From Oceanihabitans iliipiscarium (GTDB lineage: Bacteria; Bacteroidota; Bacteroidia; Flavobacteriales; Flavobacteriaceae): a stretch of 64,000 nt of DNA. The notes beneath the pieces are model-generated. The model saw only the letters and a list, made by a program, of their open reading frames with translations, searched no databases and had not been told where the DNA came from. Position 1 is the first letter of the stretch. Every line of letters begins with the position of its first letter. The translations under genes were made by a program, and so were the position numbers. The DNA is taken from positions 1 through 64,000 of the forward strand of contig NZ_JBHUOV010000015.1 in assembly GCF_042686125.1 (NCBI RefSeq). Direction: 5' to 3'. Positions 41,553-50,073 of the stretch are shown here, one piece after another.

Positions 41553-43115
41553 TTATGTCGTTTTTGTTTTCTGTTTTGAACCACCCAAATATATACAATC
41601 TTTTAATTCTTGCATAGTGTTAAAAGGGACAGGTGTTTTACTGTAATTATATGTTCTATTCATTTTCTTCGACAAATTGTGATCATCTACATTTACTTCA
41701 ATATCTTTCATTTTAAATTGACAAGGATGTTCGTAGCCAGCAGCATGAGTGATTTCAATAAATTCTTTTCTAAACGTCTTAAAATACTGAGCTAATCGCA
41801 CCGATTTTAAAGTAGTGTCAATCCCATTTTGCAACCATTTACTTTGCGTAGCAACACCACTAGGGCATTTGTTGGTATGACAAACTTGAGCTTGAATACA
41901 CCCAATACTCATCATAGCTTCGCGAGCTACATTAATGCAATCTGCTCCCATAGCAAATGCCATTGCTGCCTTAGCTGGGAACCCAAGTTTTCCACTGCCA
42001 ATAAATACAATATGTTCTGTTAACCCTTTTTTAAGAAATAATTTATATAAATCTCCAAAGCCATAAACCCATGGTAGTGAAACATGGTCTGCAAAACTTG
42101 GAGGTGCTGCACCTGTACCGCCTTCGCCACCATCAACGGTTATAAAATCTGGCCCTTTACCTGTAGCTTTCATAATATCTGCCAACTCAGCCCATTCGTC
42201 TAATTTACCAATTGCTGCTTTAATACCGACTGGAAGTCCAGTGGCTTCAGCAATAGATTCAATAAAATCAACCAATTCTGAGACGTTAGAAAAGGCTTTA
42301 TGGTTTGGAGGTGATAGTACATCTTTGCCAACTTCTACGCCTCTAATTTTAGCGATTTCTGGTGTAATCTTGGCGCCTGGTAATACACCACCTTTTCCTG
42401 GTTTAGCGCCTTGGGATAATTTGATTTCAATGGCGCGAATAAACGGATTGTCTTCTACTAACTTTACCATTTTTTCCATTGAGAATCCACCATCCTTCGA
42501 ACGAACACCAAAATAACCTGTTCCAAAATGAAAGACAACATCTCCACCATTACTATGATAAGGAGATAAGCCGCCTTCTCCTGTGTTGTGGTAAGCATCA
42601 GCCATTTGCACACCTTTATTCATGGATTCTACAGCTTTTGCTGAGAGCGAACCAAAACTCATTGCCGATACGTTAATAACAGAAGCTGGTCTGTAAGGCT
42701 TCTTACGGTTATGATATAAGCCTATAACTTTTGCACAAGGAAGAAACGTTTTGTCTATGCTGTTGGGATGGTTTTTATCTATTTGATAGGGCATCATCGC
42801 ATTATTAATAAAAATATGTTGATGTGCATAAATATCTCTATCTGTTCCGAAGCCTTCGTAGTTATTTTCTTTCTTGGCAGAAGCATAAATCCAACCACGT
42901 TCAATACGATTGAAAGGTAACTCTTCTCTATTATTAGCAACAAAATATTGACGGATTTCTGGGCCAATACTTTCAAATAAGTAGCGAATATGTCCAATGA
43001 TTGGAAAATTATGGCTGAGTGTGTGTTTTCTTTGAATGATATCTCTGAGGGCTATAATTACTAAAACGATAATAATCCAAAGCCACCAGCTAATATTTCC
43101 TAAAAACTCTAACAT
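41553..43115 (-). CDS. FMN-binding glutamate synthase family protein, membrane-anchored
   Basis: A 520-residue protein with one N-terminal membrane helix (about 8-28, WWLWIIIVLVIIALRDII) and a GltB-like FMN barrel: VINVSAMSFGSLS, NTGEGGLSPYH, EIKLSQGAKPGKGG, FITVDGGEGGTGAAP, and the cysteines of CIQAQVCHTNKCPSG that in glutamate synthases hold the Fe-S cluster. No amidotransferase domain is present. These stand-alone proteins are common in Bacteroidota; the reaction is not proven. ATG 43115 (MLEFLGNISWW) is preferred because the helix begins there; ATG 43202 or 43169 would add up to 29 residues. Confidence 0.85.
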   Translation of the reverse strand: MLEFLGNISWWLWIIIVLVIIALRDIIQRKHTLSHNFPIIGHIRYLFESIGPEIRQYFVANNREELPFNRIERGWIYASAKKENNYEGFGTDRDIYAHQHIFINNAMMPYQIDKNHPNSIDKTFLPCAKVIGLYHNRKKPYRPASVINVSAMSFGSLSAKAVESMNKGVQMADAYHNTGEGGLSPYHSNGGDVVFHFGTGYFGVRSKDGGFSMEKMVKLVEDNPFIRAIEIKLSQGAKPGKGGVLPGAKITPEIAKIRGVEVGKDVLSPPNHKAFSNVSELVDFIESIAEATGLPVGIKAAIGKLDEWAELADIMKATGKGPDFITVDGGEGGTGAAPPSFADHVSLPWVYGFGDLYKLFLKKGLTEHIVFIGSGKLGFPAKAAMAFAMGADCINVAREAMMSIGCIQAQVCHTNKCPSGVATQSKWLQNGIDTTLKSVRLAQYFKTFRKEFIEITHAAGYEHPCQFKMKDIEVNVDDHNLSKKMNRTYNYSKTPVPFNTMQELKDCIYLGGSKQKTKTT

Positions 43116-43262
43116 ATGAATGAATTTTGATATAATTGAGCTGTAAAGATATTCAAAAATTGAAAACATAAAGAATTCATTTAATTGTTTATAATTATTC
43201 ATAATTCTAATGTATAAAAAGCATTGTATTGGTTATTTTCACACTTTAAAAATGATAATGAA

Positions 43263-45596
43263 TTGGAGAAGTATTTAAGCCAGTTAAACGAAGCACAATT
43301 AGCACCAACTTTGCAAAAAGATGGACCAATGATTGTGATTGCAGGTGCTGGATCTGGGAAGACAAGAGTGCTTACTTATAGGATTGCTTATCTTATGAGT
43401 CAAGGTGTAGATGCGTTTAATATATTAGCCTTAACCTTTACAAACAAAGCAGCTAGAGAAATGAAAAGCCGTATCGCAACTATTGTTGGCGATAGTGAAG
43501 CTAAAAATTTATGGATGGGAACGTTTCATTCTGTATTTGCAAAAATATTACGTTTTGAAGCAGACCGACTAGGCTATCCTAGTAATTTTACTATCTATGA
43601 TACTCAAGATTCTGATCGCTTGATTGCTTCGATTATTAAAGAAATGGATCTGGATAAAGACGTATATAAATACAAGCAGATTCGCTCTCGAATATCTTCT
43701 TATAAAAACAGTCTGATTACAGTTAAAGCGTATTTTAATAATCCAGAGCTCATGGAAGCTGATGCCATGGCGAGAAGGCCTCAAATGGGAAATATTTATA
43801 AACAGTATGTTGATAGATGTTTTAAAGCTGGTGCTATGGATTTTGATGATTTGTTACTAAAAACAAACGAGCTTTTAACACGTTTCCCAGAAGTACTTGC
43901 TAAATATCAAGATAAGTTTAGATATATTTTGGTGGATGAGTATCAAGATACGAATCATTCACAATATCTCATTGTACGTGCTTTAAGTGACCGATTTCAG
44001 AATATTTGCGTAGTTGGCGATGATGCACAAAGTATTTATGCCTTTCGTGGAGCGAATATTAATAATATTTTAAACTTTCAGAAAGATTATGATGATGTGA
44101 AATTGTTCCGATTAGAACAAAATTACCGCTCCACAAAAAATATTGTCAATGCAGCAAACTCTATTATTGATAAGAATCAAACGAAACTCGATAAAGTAGT
44201 CTGGACTGCCAATGACGAAGGTGCTAAGATAAAAGTGAATCGATCCCTTACTGATGGAGATGAAGGGCGCTTTGTGGCAAGCACCATTTTTGAAACCAAA
44301 ATGCAAGAGCAGCAAAAAAACAGCGATTTTGCAGTCTTATATAGAACCAATGCACAATCTCGTGCTATTGAAGATGCCCTTCGTAAACGCGGCATAGAGT
44401 ATAGAATTTATGGTGGTTTGTCTTTCTATCAACGAAAAGAAATTAAAGATGTTCTTTCTTATTTGCGGTTAATTATCAATCCTTCTGATGAAGAAGCGTT
44501 AAAGCGAATTATTAATTTTCCAGCTCGTGGGATTGGGCAAACTACTGTAGATCGATTAGTCGTTGCTGCAAATCGTTATGATAAATCTATTTTTGAAGTG
44601 CTTAAAAATCTAAGTACTATCGATATTAGTATCAATTCTGGAACACGAAATAAGTTACAAGATTTTGTGACAATGGTTGAAAGTTTTCAAGTCATGAACC
44701 AAACAGCAACAGTATTTGAACTTGCTGAGCATGTTGTAAAAGTTAGTGGATTGATTCGTGAGTTTAATAAGGATGGCACACCTGAAGGTGTGGCTAGAAT
44801 GGAAAACTTAGAGGAACTCTTAAATGGGATGAAAGATTTTGTTGAAGGCCAAAAAGAATTGGCTGATACCACAGGTTCTTTAGCAGAATTTTTAGAAGAT
44901 GTCGCTCTAGCAACAGATTTAGATGCTGATAAAGGCAATAGCGATCACGTGGCTTTAATGACTATACATTTAGCAAAAGGACTTGAATTTCCTTATGTGT
45001 TTATTGTAGGCCTTGAAGAGGATTTATTTCCTAGTGCAATGAGTATGAACACCAGAAGTGAGCTTGAAGAAGAAAGACGTTTGTTTTATGTTGCATTGAC
45101 CAGAGCCGAAAAACAAGCGTATTTAACTTATGCTTTATCTCGCTATCGTTGGGGAAAACTAATAGATGCTGACCCTAGTCGTTTTATTGAAGAAATTGAT
45201 GACGAATATCTGGACGTTATAACGCCTATTGAAGAACAACGTTTTAACCCAATGCTTTCAGCAGATATTTTTGGAGATGTTGAGCCTAATAAAATACGTT
45301 TTAAGAAACCAAAACAACCCACTTTTAAAAAGAAAGGTACTACAAAATCGGCACCTGAAAAATTTAAAATATCGACGCCTAAAAATTTAAAACCAGTAGC
45401 AAAAACAGGAGCTAGCACAAATTTGTTTGATAACAACCTGGTCGTAGGAAACATCGTGAAACATTTACGATTTGGAAAAGGTGAAGTCCTTAAAATTGAA
45501 GGTGTTGGTTCAGATGTTAAAGCAGAAATTAAATTTGAAGTTGGAGGTGTAAAGAAGTTGTTACTTCGTTTTGCAAAACTAGAAGTTATAGGATAG
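43263..45596 (+). CDS. UvrD/PcrA-type ATP-dependent DNA helicase
   Basis: A 777-residue superfamily 1A helicase: Walker A AGAGSGKT, TFTNKAAREMKSR, ILVDEYQDTN, VGDDAQSIYAFRGA, EQNYRST, TIHLAKGLEF and VALTRAEK. The C-terminal tail has a PcrA-like Tudor segment (VGNIVKHLRFGKGEV). It acts in nucleotide excision and mismatch repair and replication restart. No ATG fits the conserved N-terminus; TTG 43263 gives MEKYLSQLNEAQ, which fits the family. TTG 43224 is the alternative. It is divergent from the glutamate synthase-like gene. Confidence 0.93.
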   Translation: MEKYLSQLNEAQLAPTLQKDGPMIVIAGAGSGKTRVLTYRIAYLMSQGVDAFNILALTFTNKAAREMKSRIATIVGDSEAKNLWMGTFHSVFAKILRFEADRLGYPSNFTIYDTQDSDRLIASIIKEMDLDKDVYKYKQIRSRISSYKNSLITVKAYFNNPELMEADAMARRPQMGNIYKQYVDRCFKAGAMDFDDLLLKTNELLTRFPEVLAKYQDKFRYILVDEYQDTNHSQYLIVRALSDRFQNICVVGDDAQSIYAFRGANINNILNFQKDYDDVKLFRLEQNYRSTKNIVNAANSIIDKNQTKLDKVVWTANDEGAKIKVNRSLTDGDEGRFVASTIFETKMQEQQKNSDFAVLYRTNAQSRAIEDALRKRGIEYRIYGGLSFYQRKEIKDVLSYLRLIINPSDEEALKRIINFPARGIGQTTVDRLVVAANRYDKSIFEVLKNLSTIDISINSGTRNKLQDFVTMVESFQVMNQTATVFELAEHVVKVSGLIREFNKDGTPEGVARMENLEELLNGMKDFVEGQKELADTTGSLAEFLEDVALATDLDADKGNSDHVALMTIHLAKGLEFPYVFIVGLEEDLFPSAMSMNTRSELEEERRLFYVALTRAEKQAYLTYALSRYRWGKLIDADPSRFIEEIDDEYLDVITPIEEQRFNPMLSADIFGDVEPNKIRFKKPKQPTFKKKGTTKSAPEKFKISTPKNLKPVAKTGASTNLFDNNLVVGNIVKHLRFGKGEVLKIEGVGSDVKAEIKFEVGGVKKLLLRFAKLEVIG

Positions 45597-45601
45597 AAAA
45601 A

Positions 45602-46465
45602 TCATTCTAAGTGCGTATCAATAAACGTATGTAATTTTATAGTCGTATCTAATAAATTTAATCCAATCCAGCCATGACCTTCATCTGGATACAATGTGAA
45701 TTGATGAACAACGCCTAACTCAACGAGTTTATCTCTAAGAAAAATGCCTTGCGAGGTTGGGATTAATGGATCTTCACCACCATAAAAAAGAATCGTAGGT
45801 GGTGCATTTACGGTTAATTGATGATATGGACTGACTTCTTCTAGAAATTCTATTGAAGCATCTACACCATAAGTATCAAGAATCTCTTGTAAAACAGGAT
45901 CTGTTGTATCTAAGTAAGCAGGATCTGTGAAGTTTGTTGGACCAACAATACTGCAAACCATTTTGGTTTGCTCATATGTGTCAAAAGCGTAACTCCATAA
46001 TAATGATAAATGTGCTCCAGCACTCGCGCCAATAAAACCTATTTCATCAGAAATGACGTAGTCGTCTTGTTTGTTTTTTAAATAATCCACAACGGTCGTA
46101 ATATCATTTATTTGCATAGGATAAGGTTGTGTTATATCGTCTGCAAGCCTATAATTCATATTAACCACAGCGATATCTGGTAGATTTTGTAGAATATAAT
46201 CTTTAAAATCGTTCATGTCTGATTTATCGCCAGAAGTCCAACCACCTCCATGGATTAAAATCATAATTTTTGTTTCAACACTTCGATTAGCAGGAAGGTA
46301 GAGGTCAAACTTTTGATCACTGTCGCTACCATAAGACACATTTAATGCTTCATAATACTCTAGTGGATCTATATTTACGGTATCATCATTTGTATCTGAA
46401 TTATGACATGAAAAATAACTTATAGTTATAATAAGAATGAATAAAATTTTAATGCTATTTTTCAT
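45602..46465 (-). CDS. Alpha/beta-hydrolase esterase, lipoprotein
   Basis: A 287-residue lipoprotein starting at ATG 46465; the lipobox cysteine is C20 (SYFSCHNSDTNDD), followed by acidic residues as in surface-exposed lipoproteins. The alpha/beta-hydrolase domain has the HGGGW oxyanion motif (72-76), nucleophile Ser148 in GASAG, Asp232 in GGEDPLIP and His264 in DEGHGW. The type fits carboxylesterases of the BD-FAE/esterase-lipase group that deacetylate or deesterify sugars or xenobiotics; the substrate is unknown. It ends 5 bases from the helicase stop. Confidence 0.88.
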   Translation of the reverse strand: MKNSIKILFILIITISYFSCHNSDTNDDTVNIDPLEYYEALNVSYGSDSDQKFDLYLPANRSVETKIMILIHGGGWTSGDKSDMNDFKDYILQNLPDIAVVNMNYRLADDITQPYPMQINDITTVVDYLKNKQDDYVISDEIGFIGASAGAHLSLLWSYAFDTYEQTKMVCSIVGPTNFTDPAYLDTTDPVLQEILDTYGVDASIEFLEEVSPYHQLTVNAPPTILFYGGEDPLIPTSQGIFLRDKLVELGVVHQFTLYPDEGHGWIGLNLLDTTIKLHTFIDTHLE

Positions 46466-46512
46466 GATAAAATAATTAACTACTTTGTAAACGTTTTTAT
46501 GAGTTAAATAGT

Positions 46513-47133
46513 ATGGCACAGTTTTTAAAAATTTATGAAGAAAACCCTAATCCTAAGGAGATTAGGAAAGTTGTTGAGGTCTTAAAAAAGGGAGGGTTAA
46601 TTATTTATCCAACAGATACCGTTTATGGTTTAGGTTGCGACATAACTAATTCTAGGGCTTTAGAGCGTATTGCCAAAATTAAAGGCGTCAAGCTGGAAAA
46701 AGCTAATTTTTCTTTTGTGTGTCATGATTTAAGTAATTTAAGTGACTATGTAAAGCAAATCGACACATCTACGTTTAAGATTTTAAAACGTGCGCTTCCT
46801 GGACCTTACACCTTTATTTTGCCAGGAGCTAAAAGTTTGCCAGTTGCTTTTAAAAAGAAGCGTACAGTAGGTATTCGTGTGCCTGATAATAATATTGCTT
46901 TAGAGATTGTAAGAGAACTTGGTAATCCTATAGTTTCTACATCTATACATGATGATGATGCTATTTTAGAATATACCACAGATCCAGAATTGATTCTTGA
47001 GAAATGGGATAAATTAGTAGATTTAGTGATTGATGGTGGTTATGGCGATAATGAAGCATCTACTATTATTGATTTTTCTGAAGGTGAACCTTTAATTATT
47101 CGTGAAGGTAAAGGAAGTTTAGAAATATTTTAA
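46513..47133 (+). CDS. tsaC: L-threonylcarbamoyladenylate synthase (TsaC/Sua5/YrdC)
   Basis: A 206-residue YrdC-fold enzyme making threonylcarbamoyl-AMP for the t6A37 modification of ANN-decoding tRNAs. Motifs: IYPTDTVYGLGCD, KIKGVKLEKANFSFVCHDL, LPGPYTFILPG, VGIRVPDN and GNPIVSTSIH. No Sua5 C-terminal domain, so it is the short TsaC form. Four bases separate it from the VOC gene. Confidence 0.93.
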   Translation: MAQFLKIYEENPNPKEIRKVVEVLKKGGLIIYPTDTVYGLGCDITNSRALERIAKIKGVKLEKANFSFVCHDLSNLSDYVKQIDTSTFKILKRALPGPYTFILPGAKSLPVAFKKKRTVGIRVPDNNIALEIVRELGNPIVSTSIHDDDAILEYTTDPELILEKWDKLVDLVIDGGYGDNEASTIIDFSEGEPLIIREGKGSLEIF

Positions 47134-47136
47134 TTT

Positions 47137-47487
47137 ATGATGAAACCAAAAAACAATCATATTAATTACGTAGAATTTAAGGCTCATAATTTGGAGGCCA
47201 TTAAGGCGTTTTATACCAAAGCTTTTGGATGGAAATTTACAGATTATGGCGATACTTATGTGGCTTTTGAATCTAGTGGATTAGCTGGTGGTTTTGAAAA
47301 AACGGAACAACCCATTATAAATGGTGCTTTGATTGTTTTGTATCATGAGGATTTAGAAACCATTAAAACAAATGTTTTAGAGTTAGGAGCTAAGCTGACT
47401 ATCGATACTTTTTCTTTTCCAGGTGGAAAGCGTTTTCATTTTATGGATCCATCTGGTAATGAGCTTGCTATTTGGTGTTATGATTAA
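47137..47487 (+). CDS. VOC (glyoxalase/dioxygenase-fold) family protein
   Basis: A 116-residue single vicinal-oxygen-chelate domain (INYVEFKAHNLEAIKAFYTKAFGW, DTYVAFESSGLAGGF, GKRFHFMDPSGNELAIW). Two tandem ATGs at 47137 and 47140 are possible starts. The family includes glyoxalases, dioxygenases and resistance proteins; the substrate is unknown. It probably forms a transcript with tsaC. Confidence 0.88.
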   Translation: MMKPKNNHINYVEFKAHNLEAIKAFYTKAFGWKFTDYGDTYVAFESSGLAGGFEKTEQPIINGALIVLYHEDLETIKTNVLELGAKLTIDTFSFPGGKRFHFMDPSGNELAIWCYD

Positions 47488-47502
47488 TTTTTATTGTGAA
47501 TT

Positions 47503-47600
47503 GCGTTAAGGATTGAAGTGGCATCCTTTTTTGTAAAAAAAAGATATAGCGGAAAGCCTGACACTACGTAGCTTAAGCGGAGTAGTGTAACGCCCAAAAG
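47503..47600 (-). repeat. Structured intergenic repeat element, copy 1
   Basis: This 98-base element shares ordered blocks with 56478-56587. On the + strand GCGTTAAGGATTGAAGTGGC (47503-47522) leads into a hairpin ATCCTTTTTT/AAAAAAGAT, then ATAGCGGAAAGCCTGAC. A second hairpin (ACACTAC 47561-47567 with GTAGTGT 47582-47588) follows, then AACGCCCAAAA. Both copies lie 3' of a minus-strand gene, so the minus strand is probably the functional one. I associate this pattern with recurrent Flavobacteriia intergenic elements but cannot name it. Confidence 0.7.
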
Positions 47601-47612
47601 AGTATAAAAATA

Positions 47613-47649
47613 AAAAAGCCCAACCTTAAGTTGAGCTTTAATTTTTTTA
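47613..47649. terminator. Terminator of the OmpA-family gene
   Basis: AAAGCCCAAC-CTTAA-GTTGAGCTTT stem (47615-47639, one mismatch) flanked by A-runs and T-runs on both sides, 15-25 bases past the stop at 47664. Confidence 0.8.
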
Positions 47650-47663
47650 GAAAAACCTTAGAT

Positions 47664-48518
47664 TTATTCTTCTGATAAATTTTTCATTTCAGACTCTATC
47701 ATTTCATAAAACTGATCAATCTTAGGTAAGATTAAAATCTTAGTACGTCTGTTTGTTGCTCTATTTTCAGCAGTAGAGTTGTCTACTAAAGGAATATAAT
47801 CTGCTCTTCCTGCTGCTATAAGTTGTGCAGGATTTACACCTAAACCTTGTAGCGCTCTAACGATAGCTGTACTACGTTTTACACTTAAATCCCAGTTGTC
47901 GATAAGCACACCTTTGCTATATGGTACATTGTCTGTGTGACCTTCTACCATGGCTTCAAAGTCAGGTTTGCTATTAATAACGGTTGCGACTTTAGATAAA
48001 ATTTGATTGGCTTTTGGAGTAATGATATAGCTTCCACTTTTAAACAATAGTTTGTCGCTAAGCGAAATAAAGACCACACTTTTTTCTACATTTATTTCAA
48101 TATCTGGGTCGTTAAGTCCAACTTCTTTTTTTAAGCTGGTTACCAATGCTAATGTTACACTGTCTTTTTTAGTTAACGCATCTTGTAATCTTGAAATTTT
48201 AAGATCTTTTTCTTTTAAACTTTCTAAAGATTTTTCTAAATTTTCTGCACCTTTAGTCGTTAAGACTGTCATGTCTTTAGTGCTTTCCATTAAATCTTTA
48301 TTGGTGTCTTTTAAATTTGCTAATTGCTCTTGTAATGCTACTACACGAGCATTTGCTGCAGACTTGTCTTCTAAGCAAGAGTTAAGTTTAACAGTTGCTG
48401 TATTTAGTAAATCTTGAGTTTCTTTTTGTTTAGCTTCTAATGCTGTGAATTCCTTTTTAGAAACACAAGAGCTTAAAAGCAATACTGCTGAAACACTTAA
48501 TAAAATGATTTTTTTCAT
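47664..48518 (-). CDS. OmpA family lipoprotein with coiled-coil stalk
   Basis: A 284-residue outer-membrane lipoprotein; the lipobox cysteine is C18 (LLLSSCVSKKEF). Residues about 22-135 form a coiled coil (ALEAKQKETQDLLNTATVKL, LEKSLESLKEKDLKISRLQ). The OmpA/MotB peptidoglycan-binding domain spans about 155-268 (LLFKSGSYIITPKANQIL, VEGHTDNVPYSKG, NWDLSVKRSTAIVRAL, ATNRRTKI). It probably links outer membrane and cell wall. Monocistronic, with promoter TAATTTTG and a terminator. Confidence 0.92.
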   Translation of the reverse strand: MKKIILLSVSAVLLLSSCVSKKEFTALEAKQKETQDLLNTATVKLNSCLEDKSAANARVVALQEQLANLKDTNKDLMESTKDMTVLTTKGAENLEKSLESLKEKDLKISRLQDALTKKDSVTLALVTSLKKEVGLNDPDIEINVEKSVVFISLSDKLLFKSGSYIITPKANQILSKVATVINSKPDFEAMVEGHTDNVPYSKGVLIDNWDLSVKRSTAIVRALQGLGVNPAQLIAAGRADYIPLVDNSTAENRATNRRTKILILPKIDQFYEMIESEMKNLSEE

Positions 48519-48556
48519 AGGTAATGAATAGATTAAATAGGTTTAATTTAACGACA

Positions 48557-48564
48557 CAAAATTA
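48557..48564 (-). promoter_or_regulatory. -7 promoter element TAATTTTG of the OmpA gene
   Basis: Minus-strand full TAnnTTTG match 38 bases upstream of the start; a TTG at 48587-48589 could be the -33 box (22-base gap). Confidence 0.6.
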
Positions 48565-48623
48565 TACAAAAGATAGATGCATAAATCAATCATTAACAAA
48601 AACTTTAACATATTTATAAACAA

Positions 48624-49604
48624 TTAAAAGACTTTGCGTCCTTTAATGTAGTAAGACCAAACAATAGATGTTTTGTTGTAGTAATTGTTTTTCTTTGGAT
48701 TAGATTTTCGTGTGTTTAATAGTTTGGGTAGGTTGGAGTAGAAGCTAAAATGCGCCTTGAAAATAGCTAGAAAATGACCAAATTTTAATTCAAGCAAAAA
48801 TTTTATTCCAGCGAGGCCATCTAATGCTAATCTGGATAGTAATAAAAAGAAAATTGGTCCTGGAGCATTTTTAGTTAATGTAAACAAGCTATTTCTAAAA
48901 TTGAGATAGGTTTTTTTAGGATTCGTACTTTTTAATGTGGCACCACCAACATGGTAAACGCTAGATTGGCTAACATAACGAACTTGGTAATCTCGATTGA
49001 AAGCTCGCCAGCATAAATCTATCTCTTCCATGTGTGCAAAAAAGGAAGTGTCAAAGCCTTCTAAATTTTGAAAGACGTCTTTTCTTATGAAAAAGCATGC
49101 ACCTGAAGCCCAGAAAATAGAAGAGGAGTCGTTATACTGACCTTCGTCTTTTTCGATCGTATTAAATATGCGACCTCTACAATAAGGATAAGCATACTTG
49201 TCTATAAATCCTCCAGCTGCTCCAGCGTATTCAAAGTGATCTTTACTTTTATAATCTAGAATTTTTGGTTGAATGATTGCTGTATCTTTATGAGTAGTAA
49301 ATTCTGCATATATTGGCTTAAGCCAGTTTGGAGTGACTTCTATATCGCTATTAAGCAAGCAGAAAACATCTTCTTTTAAATGCTTTAAGGCTTCATTATA
49401 GCCTTGAGCATAACCACCATTTTGGGTGTTCTGAATGATTTTAATTTGCGGAAAATTTGTTTTTACAAATGCAACAGACGCGTCTGTTGATGCATTGTCT
49501 GCAACATAAATGTTTGCTTCTTCAGAATAAGAAATCACAGAAGGTAAGAACTTTTGAAGAAGTTCTTTTCCGTTCCAATTCAATATGACAACAGCTATTT
49601 TCAT
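48624..49604 (-). CDS. Glycosyltransferase family 2
   Basis: A 326-residue GT-A glycosyltransferase. The nucleotide-sugar site shows VILNWNGKELL, VADNASTDAS and the metal-binding LLNSDIEVTP; the acceptor region has GFDTSFFAHMEEIDLCWR. The C-terminal part has hydrophobic stretches that may bind the membrane (GPIFFLLLSRLALDGL). It is of the rhamnosyltransferase-like kind, likely working on cell-surface polysaccharide. The start overlaps the HsdR_N-like gene by four bases (ATGA), an unusual pairing typical of conserved Bacteroidota gene order rather than function. Confidence 0.9.
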   Translation of the reverse strand: MKIAVVILNWNGKELLQKFLPSVISYSEEANIYVADNASTDASVAFVKTNFPQIKIIQNTQNGGYAQGYNEALKHLKEDVFCLLNSDIEVTPNWLKPIYAEFTTHKDTAIIQPKILDYKSKDHFEYAGAAGGFIDKYAYPYCRGRIFNTIEKDEGQYNDSSSIFWASGACFFIRKDVFQNLEGFDTSFFAHMEEIDLCWRAFNRDYQVRYVSQSSVYHVGGATLKSTNPKKTYLNFRNSLFTLTKNAPGPIFFLLLSRLALDGLAGIKFLLELKFGHFLAIFKAHFSFYSNLPKLLNTRKSNPKKNNYYNKTSIVWSYYIKGRKVF

Positions 49605-50047
49605 GTTGTATAATCAGGAATGTCTTTTAAAAACTGATAGCGTTCAGCATGTAAATCCATAGAACAATAATAGTGATTAATTCCGTTAGTGACCATTAAA
49701 TAGGTAGCATTTAAGGCTAAATTGTAACGCGCAATTTGATCAAAAGTACTTTGATCTATATTTATTTTAGCCGATTTGCATTCAACAATCACATGAATAC
49801 TTCCATCTGGATTATATATGACTATGTCGTAACGTTTACTCAAATTATTAACCTTTAATTCTTTTTCAACATTAATTAAAGACTTAGGATAGCCTTTTTG
49901 CTGAATTAAAAATTGGACACAATGTTGTCTTACCCATTCTTCAGGTTGTAAGACCACAAATTTTTTGCGTATTTCATCATAAATAAGCGTTTTATTTTCG
50001 CTATTTTTGAATCGAAATGAATATGTAGGAAAGTTTAACTTTTGCAC
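49601..50047 (-). CDS. Stand-alone HsdR N-terminal-type PD-(D/E)xK nuclease-like protein
   Basis: A 148-residue protein equal to the HSDR_N_2 domain. EEWVRQHCVQFLI, KRYDIVIYNPDGSIHVIVECKSAKI gives the PD-(D/E)xK core (Asp in YDIVIY, then Glu-x-Lys in ECK), followed by STFDQIARYNLAL. No motor domain or restriction-modification partner is nearby, so a restriction role is unlikely; a repair or processing nuclease is possible. No ATG is available: GTG 50047 (MQKLNFPTYSF) is chosen, TTG 50074 the alternative. It is divergent from holA with almost no spacer. Confidence 0.82.
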   Translation of the reverse strand: MQKLNFPTYSFRFKNSENKTLIYDEIRKKFVVLQPEEWVRQHCVQFLIQQKGYPKSLINVEKELKVNNLSKRYDIVIYNPDGSIHVIVECKSAKINIDQSTFDQIARYNLALNATYLMVTNGINHYYCSMDLHAERYQFLKDIPDYTT

Positions 50048-50073
50048 CTTACAAATTTGGTGATTTTTTTTCA

